Part shown: positions 1-5,268 of the stretch, piece by piece
How the letters are laid out: every line of letters begins with the position of its first letter
Numbering within the stretch: position 1 is the first letter of the stretch
Source of the DNA: Planctomycetota bacterium
GTDB taxonomy: Bacteria; Planctomycetota; PUPC01; DSUN01
Direction: 5' to 3'
NCBI GenBank assembly: GCA_016872875.1
Contig: VGYW01000394.1
Coordinates: 1-7,762 of the forward strand
DNA length: 7,762 bases
Notes under the pieces: generated by a model
Told to the model about the DNA's origin: nothing
Databases searched by the model: none
What the model saw: the letters and a program-made list of their open reading frames with translations, nothing else
Made by a program: the position numbers and the translations under genes

Positions 1-190
1 TCCCCACCAGCTTCACCTTGCCGTCCACCGCCAGGGCGGGCGTCATCATCACGCCGAAGTTGAGGATTTGCACGATGTCGGTCACTTTCTCGAGCTGGTA
101 GTCCACCCCGAGTGCCTTTGCGGCGGCTTCGGCGTTCTCCGCGAGCTTTCGGCACTTCGGGCAGCCTGGTCCCAGCACCTGAATCTTCAT
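1..190 (-). CDS. Small thioredoxin-like redox protein (CPKC), partial
   Basis: The 63 visible residues begin [13 protein letters not shown]. The CPKC redox motif at residues 10-13 sits just after the first beta strand, and a TP pair near residues 50-51 (VMMTPALAV) matches the cis-proline loop of thioredoxin folds. This resembles the small 'redox-active disulfide protein 2' thioredoxin family, usually about 75-80 residues, so roughly 15 residues lie beyond the window edge. The ATG at 190-188 overlaps the arsC stop codon (ATGA), implying translational coupling. Inference: because the adjacent ArsC is of the thioredoxin-dependent type, this protein is likely its electron donor in the cytoplasm. 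The partner role is not shown by sequence alone; the fold and motif are clear. Confidence 0.88.
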   Translation of the reverse strand, partial: MKIQVLGPGCPKCRKLAENAEAAAKALGVDYQLEKVTDIVQILNFGVMMTPALAVDGKVKLVG

Positions 191-621
191 CTGGCCTCCA
201 ATGCCTCCGGCAGGGATCCGACGAAGGCCCGGATTTCGTCGCGCACGCGCCGGTAGTGCGCCAGGGCCTCTTGCTCGGACTTCGCTCCCGCGGCGAGCCG
301 CGGCGGGTCGTCGAAGCCCACATGGGCCACCTTTCCCCGCCCGGGGAAGGCCGGGCAGCTCTCATGCGCATGATCGCACACTGTCACCACATAGTCAAAC
401 AGAATCCGGCCCAGCTCGTCCACGCGCTTCGAGTGCTGGGCCGAGATGTCCACCCCCGCTTCGGCCATGACCCGGACCGCCCGGGGGTCCAGCCCACGGG
501 CCTCGATGCCGCCCGAGTGCGCCTCGATGGAGTCGCCCTTCAGGTGCCGCGCCCACCCTTCGGCCATCTGGCTACGGCAGGAGTTCCCGGTGCAGAGGAA
601 GAGCACCTTCAGCTTCCTCAT
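187..621 (-). CDS. arsC: Arsenate reductase, thioredoxin-coupled (LMW-PTP fold)
   Basis: Cytoplasmic reduction of arsenate to arsenite. The 144-residue protein has the low-molecular-weight phosphatase P-loop C10-TGNSC-R16. Cysteines at 82 and 89 ([10 protein letters not shown]) match the Cys10/82/89 relay of Staphylococcus pI258 ArsC, and a DDP motif near 104-106 supplies the conserved acid. This is the thioredoxin-dependent class, not the glutaredoxin-dependent E. coli R773 class. I chose the ATG at 621-619 because it overlaps the acr3 stop (ATGA) and begins directly at the first beta strand ([10 protein letters not shown]). A longer start at 648 would add nine residues inside acr3. The stop in turn overlaps the start of the thioredoxin-like gene, so export, reduction and electron supply are translated as a unit. 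Confidence 0.95.
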   Translation of the reverse strand: MRKLKVLFLCTGNSCRSQMAEGWARHLKGDSIEAHSGGIEARGLDPRAVRVMAEAGVDISAQHSKRVDELGRILFDYVVTVCDHAHESCPAFPGRGKVAHVGFDDPPRLAAGAKSEQEALAHYRRVRDEIRAFVGSLPEALEAR

Positions 622-1817
622 ACGCCGACTCCCTCCGCAGCGAACCATTGGCGGGTGGCAAGGCAGATTCTCACGAGCATGAGCATGGCGGGGACCTCGA
701 TGAGGACGCCGACCACGGTGGCGAGCGCGGCGCCGGAGGAGAGGCCGAAGAGCATGGTGGCCGTGGCGATGGCGACCTCGAAGTGGTTGCTCGCGCCAAT
801 CATGGCCGACGGGGCCGCGTCTTCATAGGTGAGCTTCAGCGGCTTCGACCACCAATAGCCGAGCCAGAAGATCAGGTTGGTCTGGATGAAGAGCGGGATG
901 GCGATCCAGAGGATGGTGAGCGGATTGCCCAGGATCACCTCGCCCTTGAACGAGAAGAGGAGCACGAGGGTGATCAGCAGAGCGATGATGGTCACGGGGG
1001 TGAGGACGTGGAGGAACTTCTCCTTGAACCAGGCCTCGCCTTTCGTGGCGATGAGCCACTTGCGGCTGAAGTAGCCAGCCACAAGTGGCAGTGCGACGTA
1101 GATGGCGATGGAGAGGAGCAGGGCCTGCCAGGGGACCGGCAGCCGACCCACCCCGAGCAGGAACCCGCCCAGCGGGCCGTAGAGCACCAGCATCGTGAGC
1201 GAGTTGATGGCCACCATCACCAGCGTGTGGCCGTCGTTCCCCTTCGCAAGGTAGCCCCAGACGAGGACCATGGCGGTGCAGGGGGCGATGCCGAGGAGGA
1301 TGCAGCCGGCCAGGTAGCTGCGCCACAGCGGCACCTCGAGCACCTTCGCCCCGTCGCGCAGCACGACCGTGCCCGCGCCGTAGGTCGCCCCAACGCCGAG
1401 GTCGAGGCCGAGCGGCATCTTCACGTGGTCCCGCGCCTCCGGGCCGATGAACGTGTTGAACAGCGTGCCGAGGAAGAGGATGGCGATGGCGTACATCGTG
1501 AAGGGCTTGATCGCCCAGTTCACGAAGAGCGTGAGGCCCACGGGCTTCACGCTCCTCCCCGCCTTGAGGACCTCAGCGAAATCAATCTTCACCATGATCG
1601 GGTACATCATGAAGAACAGGCAGACCGCGATGGGGATGGAGACGACGGGCGCCTCGCTCACATAGATGGACAGGCCATCCAGGTATTGCGCCACGCCGGG
1701 CGCGAGCTTCCCCAGGATGATCCCGCCCAGGATGCACAGGGCCACCCAAACCGTCAGGTAGCGCTCGAAGACGCTCAGGCCCTTCGGCTGCTTCGGGATG
1801 CAGGCTTCAGCCGCCAT
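618..1817 (-). CDS. acr3: Arsenite efflux permease, Acr3 family
   Basis: Inner-membrane exporter of arsenite, the product of the ArsC encoded immediately downstream. The 399-residue protein is almost entirely hydrophobic helices. Two Acr3 signatures are clear: [12 protein letters not shown], with the essential cysteine at 180, and [11 protein letters not shown], with the conserved glutamate at 347. It ends with a typical [14 protein letters not shown] helix. The start at 1817 (MAAEACIPK) is preceded on the minus strand by an AAGGGAG ribosome site about five bases upstream. An in-frame ATG at 1901 would add 28 residues made from the hairpin repeat and is rejected. Residues about 125-165, before the cysteine helix, form a Gly-rich loop ([15 protein letters not shown]) that makes the protein longer than compact Acr3 proteins (about 350). 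Its stop overlaps the arsC start. Confidence 0.95.
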   Translation of the reverse strand: MAAEACIPKQPKGLSVFERYLTVWVALCILGGIILGKLAPGVAQYLDGLSIYVSEAPVVSIPIAVCLFFMMYPIMVKIDFAEVLKAGRSVKPVGLTLFVNWAIKPFTMYAIAILFLGTLFNTFIGPEARDHVKMPLGLDLGVGATYGAGTVVLRDGAKVLEVPLWRSYLAGCILLGIAPCTAMVLVWGYLAKGNDGHTLVMVAINSLTMLVLYGPLGGFLLGVGRLPVPWQALLLSIAIYVALPLVAGYFSRKWLIATKGEAWFKEKFLHVLTPVTIIALLITLVLLFSFKGEVILGNPLTILWIAIPLFIQTNLIFWLGYWWSKPLKLTYEDAAPSAMIGASNHFEVAIATATMLFGLSSGAALATVVGVLIEVPAMLMLVRICLATRQWFAAEGVGV

Positions 1818-1860
1818 CGTCGCTCCCTTCTTGCTCCGCGGCCTCAAGTGCAGGCGAGGG

Positions 1861-1915
1861 GGGTGAATGGATGAATGGATGGGTGTCAGACAACCATCCA
1901 TTCATCCACCCATCC
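1861..1915. repeat. GGATGAATGGATGG inverted repeat (intergenic hairpin)
   Basis: GGATGAATGGATGG at 1869-1882 is matched by its exact complement CCATCCATTCATCC at 1894-1907. One more pair closes outside (1868/1908), and further pairs follow after a two-base mismatch (1861-1865 with 1911-1915). The arms are built from ATGG/ATGA-type tetranucleotide units. It lies in the 130-base gap between osmC and acr3. No T-run follows on either strand, so it is a poor intrinsic terminator. It may be a dispersed intergenic repeat or an mRNA processing or stability element within the operon. Confidence 0.75.
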
Positions 1916-1947
1916 ACTCATCCTCTCCGGCTGCCGCGGGTCCGCGC

Positions 1948-2352
1948 TCATGTGGGCCACGCGAACTCCACGGCGATCGGCACCGCAAGCTTCAAGGCAT
2001 GGTGGATCGGACACGTCTCGCTTGCCTGTTCGAGCTTCGCTCGGTCGGCCTCCGAGAGCTTCCCGGGCATCTGGAACCGCACGGCGATCCTGGCGAGGCG
2101 ATGGGCGGCCATCTCCGCGCGCAGCGTCGCCGTGGCCCCCTGGATGTCCAGTCCGTCGCGCAGGGCTACACGGCCCATGACGACCATCATTCAGGTGCCC
2201 ACCGCCGCGGCGAGCAGGTCAATCGGGTTGAAGCACTCCCCTGCCCCGCCGGGCTCGGCGGCCACGTCGCACTCGAGCGCGTGCTTCGTTCGGGCCTGCT
2301 CCACCGTGCAGTGGAGGGGCCGGTCGTAAACCAGGCGCACTTCATCCGCCAT
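1948..2352 (-). CDS. OsmC-family protein with in-frame TGA, probable selenoprotein
   Basis: OsmC/Ohr-family proteins are thiol-dependent peroxidases with two conserved redox cysteines. Reading minus-strand 2352-1948 as one frame with TGA (2193-2191) translated gives 134 residues, a normal family length. The first half runs MADEVRLVYDRPL to NPIDLLAAAVGT, then TGA at codon 54, then MMVVMGRVALRDGLDIQG, and later SETCPIHHALKLAVPIAVEF with Cys114. In the family, NPxxLLxAAxxxC carries the first redox cysteine exactly where the TGA lies, and CPxxxAL carries the second. No frame change is needed. TGA ends acr3 and arsC nearby, so it is a stop in this genome. Selenocysteine is therefore the likeliest reading; a nonsense mutation or sequencing error is the alternative. 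The start at 2352 has AAGGAG about eight bases upstream; an ATG at 2373, abutting the upstream stop, would add seven residues. Confidence 0.82.
2155..2184 (-). promoter_or_regulatory. Candidate bacterial SECIS hairpin in the osmC reading frame
   Basis: Bacterial SECIS elements are stem-loops just after the UGA that recruit SelB. On the minus strand, counting from the base after TGA, GTCGT (bases 7-11) pairs with GCGAC (32-36). A 3x3 internal loop follows, then GGGC (15-18) pairs with GCCC (25-28). The six-base apical loop CGUGUA starts 19 bases from the UGA and has G at its second position. This fits the general bacterial SECIS pattern of spacing and an early-loop G. It was drawn by eye, with no folding energy computed. 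A shorter alternative hairpin, AUGAU-GGUC-GUCAU, starts directly after the UGA but is probably too close. Confidence 0.5.
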
Positions 2353-2373
2353 GCAGGTTCTCCTTCTCGCCAT

Positions 2374-3066
2374 TTACCCGGCGATTCCCGCCATCCTCAG
2401 CGCGACCTCGGCCACACGGCGGCCGAGGTTTTTCGCGGTGCTCAGGCCAAGCTCGTCCTTCGTGATGTCGTCGCCCTGGTTCCACACGGTCGCCCCGCGG
2501 TGGGCGGTGGGGCGGCCATCGCCCACGACGAGCATCTCGTGGCACATGAGCGCAGCCTGAATGCACTGGACCGTGAGCTCCTGTCCGCCGTTGCGCATGC
2601 CGCCGACCGCGACGACGCCCGCCACCTTGTTGCTCAGCGGGAAGTTCGCCTTGCGGAAGGCCACCCAGCGGTCCAGGAACGCCTTGCACAGGGCGCTCAT
2701 CGAGCCGAAGTAGACGGGCGAGCCGACGATGATCCCGCCGACCCTGGGGTCCGAGAGCTTGGGCACGAGCTTCAGGAAATCGTCCTCCTGCCCCGCCGGC
2801 AGCGGCACGCCAGCCGCCACGGCGCCATTGATATTCATGTCCGCCAGCTCGATGAGCTCGACCTCGACGGCCGGGCTGGCCGCCTTCGCGGCGTCGAGGA
2901 CCGCCTGGACTGCCGCGGCGGTGGTCTTGCCCTTTCTCGGGCTGCACGCCACGCCGATGATCTTCACGCCCTTCGCCGGCGCAGGGGCCTCCGCGGCAAG
3001 GGCTCGTGCCGCCACAGCGCCAGCCCCCACACCCAGGAACGCGCGCCGACCAACGTCGTCCGACAT
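2374..3066 (-). CDS. Tat-signal flavodoxin-like NAD(P)H/FMN reductase
   Basis: A 230-residue flavodoxin-fold protein of the NADPH-dependent FMN reductase / multimeric flavodoxin type. Residues 7-26 (RRAFLGVGAGAVAARALAAE) form a twin-arginine signal, so the folded FMN protein is probably exported. After it, KIIGVACSPRKGKT (35-48) is the FMN-phosphate loop, GSPVYFGSMSALCKAFLDRW (115-134) is the flavin-contact segment, and GGMRNGGQE lies at 155-163. The start at 3066 has a GAGGAGA ribosome site six to seven bases upstream; a longer frame to 3135 would run into the permease gene and push the Tat motif inward. It lies 11 bases after the permease stop. It may be compared with ArsH, an organoarsenical-oxidising flavoprotein of ars operons, but ArsH is normally cytoplasmic and the resemblance is only at fold level. 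Its substrate is unknown. Confidence 0.82.
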   Translation of the reverse strand: MSDDVGRRAFLGVGAGAVAARALAAEAPAPAKGVKIIGVACSPRKGKTTAAAVQAVLDAAKAASPAVEVELIELADMNINGAVAAGVPLPAGQEDDFLKLVPKLSDPRVGGIIVGSPVYFGSMSALCKAFLDRWVAFRKANFPLSNKVAGVVAVGGMRNGGQELTVQCIQAALMCHEMLVVGDGRPTAHRGATVWNQGDDITKDELGLSTAKNLGRRVAEVALRMAGIAG

Positions 3067-3077
3067 GGCCGCTCTCC

Positions 3078-4382
3078 TCACAGGCTCCCGAAAGTCAGAC
3101 CCACGACGGTAGACATTACGGCAACCAGGGCGCAAAAGGCAAGGGTCTTCTTCCAGCCCATGACCCTGACGAGGACGAGGATGCTGGGGATGGAGAGTGC
3201 TGGCCCTGCGAGGAGCAGGGCCAGAGCCGGCCCCCTCGCCATCCCCAGCTTCATCAACGCCTGGGTGATCGGTATCTCGGTGAGCGTGGCGAAGTACCAG
3301 AGCATGCCCACGAACGAGGCCGCGAAGTTCGCCACGGGACCGTTGTCCCCAACCACCCCCGCCACGGCCCGCTCAGGGATGAGTTGCGAGATGAACCCCG
3401 TGACGAACACGCCGCCGAAGAGGAGCGGCACGATCATCTTCCCGAAGTCCCACGTCGCCCCCAGCCACTCCTTGATCTCGTCGCGGCTGAACCAGCGCCA
3501 GAGCATCACGAGCACGGCCAGGCCCATCGCCCCGGCGAGATGCCACTTGATGCCGTGGACGGCCATCGTGAAGCCCGACTCGCGCCTCACCTCGGCGATG
3601 TCGGGCTTCGCGAGCTTCGTCTTCTCGCGCGAGAGCTCCCCAGAGGCCGAGTACGTGTAGACGACCAGGCGGGTAATGGTCTGCTGGCTGATGTTGGCCC
3701 TGAAGGGCTCGCCCCCGCCCTTCAGCGTGATTGTCACCTCGTTCGTGTTGAACCAGTCGCTGAAGACGAGGAAGAGTACCATCGCGGCGAAGAAGAGGCC
3801 CGTCTGCCACAGGCGGCGTGGGCTGGCGGGCGGTGGCGGCAACTGCATCGCCGCCTCGACCCGCTTCTGTTCCTCGCGGCGGAACAGCCGGGCCATCCCC
3901 AGGCCGATGAGGAACGCGAAGCCCACTGAGCCGATGACGCGCGCCAGGCCGAGGTCCAGCCCCAGCACGCGAGCGGAAAGGAAGATCGCCATCACATTGA
4001 TGGCGGGGCCGGAGTAGAGGAAGGCGCTGCCAGGCCCCAGCCCCGCCCCCATCGCGTAGATGCCGGCGAACATCGGCAGCACGCTGCACGAGCAGACCGC
4101 GAGAATCACCCCCGCGACCGACGCCACGCTATAGGCCAGCAGGCGGTTCGAGCGCGGCCCCAGGTAGCGCATCACCGAGGCCTGCGAGAGAAACGTGCCG
4201 ATCGCCCCCGCGATGAACATCGCGGGCACCACGCACGCCAGCGTGTGCTCGCGCACGTACCACTGGAGCATGTCGAACGCCTCCCCGATGGCCGCCCGCA
4301 CCAGGCCAGTGTCCATCGGCACGAAGTAGAAGAACACGAAGATGCCGGCCAGGACAGCCAGGGCCTTGAGCTCTTTCACCAT
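3078..4382 (-). CDS. arsP: ArsP-type permease (organoarsenical efflux)
   Basis: A 434-residue membrane protein of the permease family that includes ArsP (DUF318 type). ArsP of Campylobacter exports trivalent organoarsenicals such as methylarsenite. Visible signatures are AVCSCSVLPMFAGI with Cys97 and Cys99 in a membrane helix, GPAINVMAIF (125-134), and a second-half counterpart GPALSIPSILVLV (393-405), giving the two-repeat architecture. Between helices near 191-210 and 276-298 lies a polar segment of about 65 residues (212-275, with NTNEVTITLKGGGEPF), predicted outside the cytoplasm because RRLW precedes the helix. This makes it longer than the roughly 300-350 residues of simple members. The ATG at 4382 is preceded by a GGGGGA sequence. 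It follows arsR in the same direction after a 166-base gap that carries a strong palindrome. Substrate is inferred from family and context; metal-ion export is the alternative. Confidence 0.87.
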   Translation of the reverse strand: MVKELKALAVLAGIFVFFYFVPMDTGLVRAAIGEAFDMLQWYVREHTLACVVPAMFIAGAIGTFLSQASVMRYLGPRSNRLLAYSVASVAGVILAVCSCSVLPMFAGIYAMGAGLGPGSAFLYSGPAINVMAIFLSARVLGLDLGLARVIGSVGFAFLIGLGMARLFRREEQKRVEAAMQLPPPPASPRRLWQTGLFFAAMVLFLVFSDWFNTNEVTITLKGGGEPFRANISQQTITRLVVYTYSASGELSREKTKLAKPDIAEVRRESGFTMAVHGIKWHLAGAMGLAVLVMLWRWFSRDEIKEWLGATWDFGKMIVPLLFGGVFVTGFISQLIPERAVAGVVGDNGPVANFAASFVGMLWYFATLTEIPITQALMKLGMARGPALALLLAGPALSIPSILVLVRVMGWKKTLAFCALVAVMSTVVGLTFGSL

Positions 4383-4422
4383 CGTCGTCCCCCACGCCGC
4401 GTCCGCGCGGCCGCCGCGTTCG

Positions 4423-4454
4423 TCGTTCTCACATTCTTGAGAATGTGAGAACGA
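4423..4454. promoter_or_regulatory. 15-2-15 perfect palindrome, probable operator before arsP
   Basis: TCGTTCTCACATTCT at 4423-4437 is followed by two bases (TG) and its exact complement AGAATGTGAGAACGA at 4440-4454. A two-base centre is too short for a good RNA hairpin loop and no T-run follows in the arsR direction, so a dimeric regulator site is more likely than a terminator. It ends 41 bases before the arsP start codon, in the gap after arsR. ArsR itself is the obvious candidate ligand, but the sequence differs from the dyad at the arsR promoter, so another regulator is possible. Confidence 0.7.
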
Positions 4455-4548
4455 TCGCCAGGCACTTCATCAGGAGGGATGGGTGGCCCAAGCGAATGGC
4501 GGCTTTCCCAACTCGCCAAGGACTCTGCCAAAGAAAGGAGCGGCTCGC

Positions 4549-4893
4549 TCACCGGCCGCCCCTCCTTCCCGCTTGCGCGGCCAGGGCCAGTTGCTCCCGA
4601 GCAGTGGTGGCGATGACCGACTCCACGCACTCGAAGAATTGGAGAATGCAGGGGCATCGGAGCGCGTAGTAGACCTGGGAGCCGCGCTTCTCGTCGCGCA
4701 CGATGCCGGCCGCCTTCAGGAGGGCGAGGTGCTTCGACACGGTGGACATGTCGGCCCCCACCATCTCCGTCAGGTCGCACACGCACCGCTCACCGTGCGA
4801 GAGGGCATCCACGATGAAGAGGCGCGTCGGATGGGCCATGGCCTTGATGATCCTGGCCCTGGCTTCCATTCGCGCTTGCACTTCCGCTCTCAC
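4549..4893 (-). CDS. arsR: ArsR-family As(III)-responsive repressor
   Basis: A 114-residue winged-helix repressor of the ArsR/SmtB family that would release DNA on binding arsenite. It has AMAHPTRLFIVDAL (18-31), GERCVCDLTEMV (34-45) and the recognition helix STVSKHLALLKAAGIV (50-65), then the beta wing RDEKRGSQVYYAL. Cys37 and Cys39 in CVCDL match the alpha-3 As(III) motif of E. coli R773 ArsR (CVCDLC), but the third cysteine of that motif is replaced. Extra cysteines at 80, 82 and 89 (RCPCILQFFECVE) could complete a site. The GTG start at 4893 is chosen because AAGGAG lies about seven bases upstream; the ATG at 4869 lacks this. It is first gene of the minus-strand cluster, behind its own promoter. 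Confidence 0.94.
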   Translation of the reverse strand: MRAEVQARMEARARIIKAMAHPTRLFIVDALSHGERCVCDLTEMVGADMSTVSKHLALLKAAGIVRDEKRGSQVYYALRCPCILQFFECVESVIATTAREQLALAAQAGRRGGR

Positions 4894-4912
4894 TGTGGGC
4901 TCCTTCTCAGAT

Positions 4913-4940
4913 GCTTGGCATTATACCCAATTCGCCAAGC
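4913..4940. promoter_or_regulatory. Dyad operator overlapping the arsR -10 box
   Basis: GCTTGGC at 4913-4919 is complemented exactly by GCCAAGC at 4934-4940, with 14 bases between. The dyad spans the TATAAT box and most of the promoter spacer, so a bound repressor would block polymerase. Position and symmetry suit ArsR autoregulation; binding by ArsR itself is inference. Confidence 0.65.
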
Positions 4941-4948
4941 GCGGTCAA
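4920..4948 (-). promoter_or_regulatory. Sigma70-type promoter of the arsR-led cluster
   Basis: On the minus strand TTGACC (4948-4943) and a perfect TATAAT (4925-4920) are separated by exactly 17 bases. Transcription would start near 4913, leaving a leader of about 20 bases that includes the AAGGAG site of arsR. Confidence 0.85.
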
Positions 4949-4987
4949 GAAGAATCTCCTGAGCGGCGCTGGTGCTTCTATCGCGCT

Positions 4988-5101
4988 TCTGTTGCGGAAA
5001 GCGCGCCGCCGCGCCCTCCGGTAGCGGGCGTAGCGACACGCGGCTCGCGTGTCGAAGACGGGACAGGCGAGCCGCCCGTCCCTATGACTTTCCGCAACAG
5101 A
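4988..5101. repeat. MITE-like palindromic element with 14-bp inverted ends
   Basis: TCTGTTGCGGAAAG (4988-5001) and its exact complement CTTTCCGCAACAGA (5088-5101) enclose 86 bases. Inside are two more hairpins: CGACACGCG-GCT-CGCGTGTCG (5034-5054), and GACGGG/CCCGTC (5057-5062 with 5075-5080). Just outside the ends are similar sequences CTATCGCGC (4978-4986) and CTATTGCGCGC (5104-5114), which might be a degraded target duplication or chance. It has no coding capacity of note. A dispersed non-autonomous or REP-like element is the likely identity. Confidence 0.6.
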
Positions 5102-5126
5102 GACTATTGCGCGCGGCGCAGGGGGC

Positions 5127-5156
5127 CCTCCCGCGGGTCTTGTGACCCGCGGGAGG
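5127..5156. repeat. 13-bp perfect hairpin
   Basis: CCTCCCGCGGGTC (5127-5139) pairs with GACCCGCGGGAGG (5144-5156) across a TTGT loop. It is very stable, but no T-run follows on either strand and no gene ends nearby, so an intergenic repeat is more likely than an intrinsic terminator. Confidence 0.65.
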
Positions 5157-5201
5157 TTGCCACCACAACGGGTCAGCCCGTGCTCGCGGTCCAAGTGGCC
5201 C

Positions 5202-5230
5202 TTGACGCCTGCCGTCAGGTTAGCTATGTT
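5202..5230 (+). promoter_or_regulatory. Possible promoter of the TIM-barrel gene
   Basis: TTGACG (5202-5207) and TATGTT (5225-5230) are 17 bases apart. The -35 box matches five of six consensus positions and the -10 box four of six. A start site near 5237 would leave a leader of about 30 bases before the ATG at 5269. The spacer holds a small dyad, TGACG-CCTGC-CGTCA (5203-5217), which could be a regulator site. Confidence 0.45.
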
Positions 5231-5268
5231 TGCGGGGCAGGGAGAACGACCGTGCTGAAGGGACCGCC

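Larger units (their letters stand above)
4894..5268. other. Divergent intergenic region, repeat-rich
   Basis: A 375-base gene-free stretch between divergently transcribed arsR and the TIM-barrel gene. It holds the arsR promoter and dyad at the left end (4913-4948), a 114-base element bounded by 14-bp inverted repeats (4988-5101), an isolated 13-bp hairpin (5127-5156), and a possible promoter for the rightward gene (5202-5230). I see no credible small coding sequence or RNA gene in it. Confidence 0.8.

Noticed and set aside
648..1874. 408-codon plus-strand open frame opposite acr3
   Set aside because: Its translation is rich in Glu, Asp, His, Arg and Gly without any domain; it is the antisense shadow of a clear Acr3 in GC-rich DNA.
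2191..2193. osmC as a pseudogene broken by a stop codon
   Set aside because: Only one TGA occurs, at the redox-cysteine column, and both halves are intact in one frame. Random decay would not favour this site. Sequencing error remains possible and is stated in the finding.
2191..2193. TGA reassigned as a sense codon throughout this genome
   Set aside because: acr3, arsC, arsR-cluster permease, osmC and the barrel gene all end with TGA at sensible protein ends, two of them in ATGA overlaps.
1867..3660. 597-codon plus-strand open frame opposite osmC, flavoprotein and permease
   Set aside because: It crosses three recognisable minus-strand genes and shows no motif; an antisense shadow caused by high GC.
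4423..4454. Intrinsic terminator of arsR
   Set aside because: A two-base loop and no following T-run in the direction of arsR transcription; the perfect symmetry fits an operator better.
5127..5156. Intrinsic terminator
   Set aside because: No T-run on either strand and no gene ending nearby.
5230..5268. TTG start at 5230 for the barrel protein
   Set aside because: It overlaps the putative -10 box and lacks a ribosome site, whereas the ATG at 5269 has GAAGGGA at good spacing.
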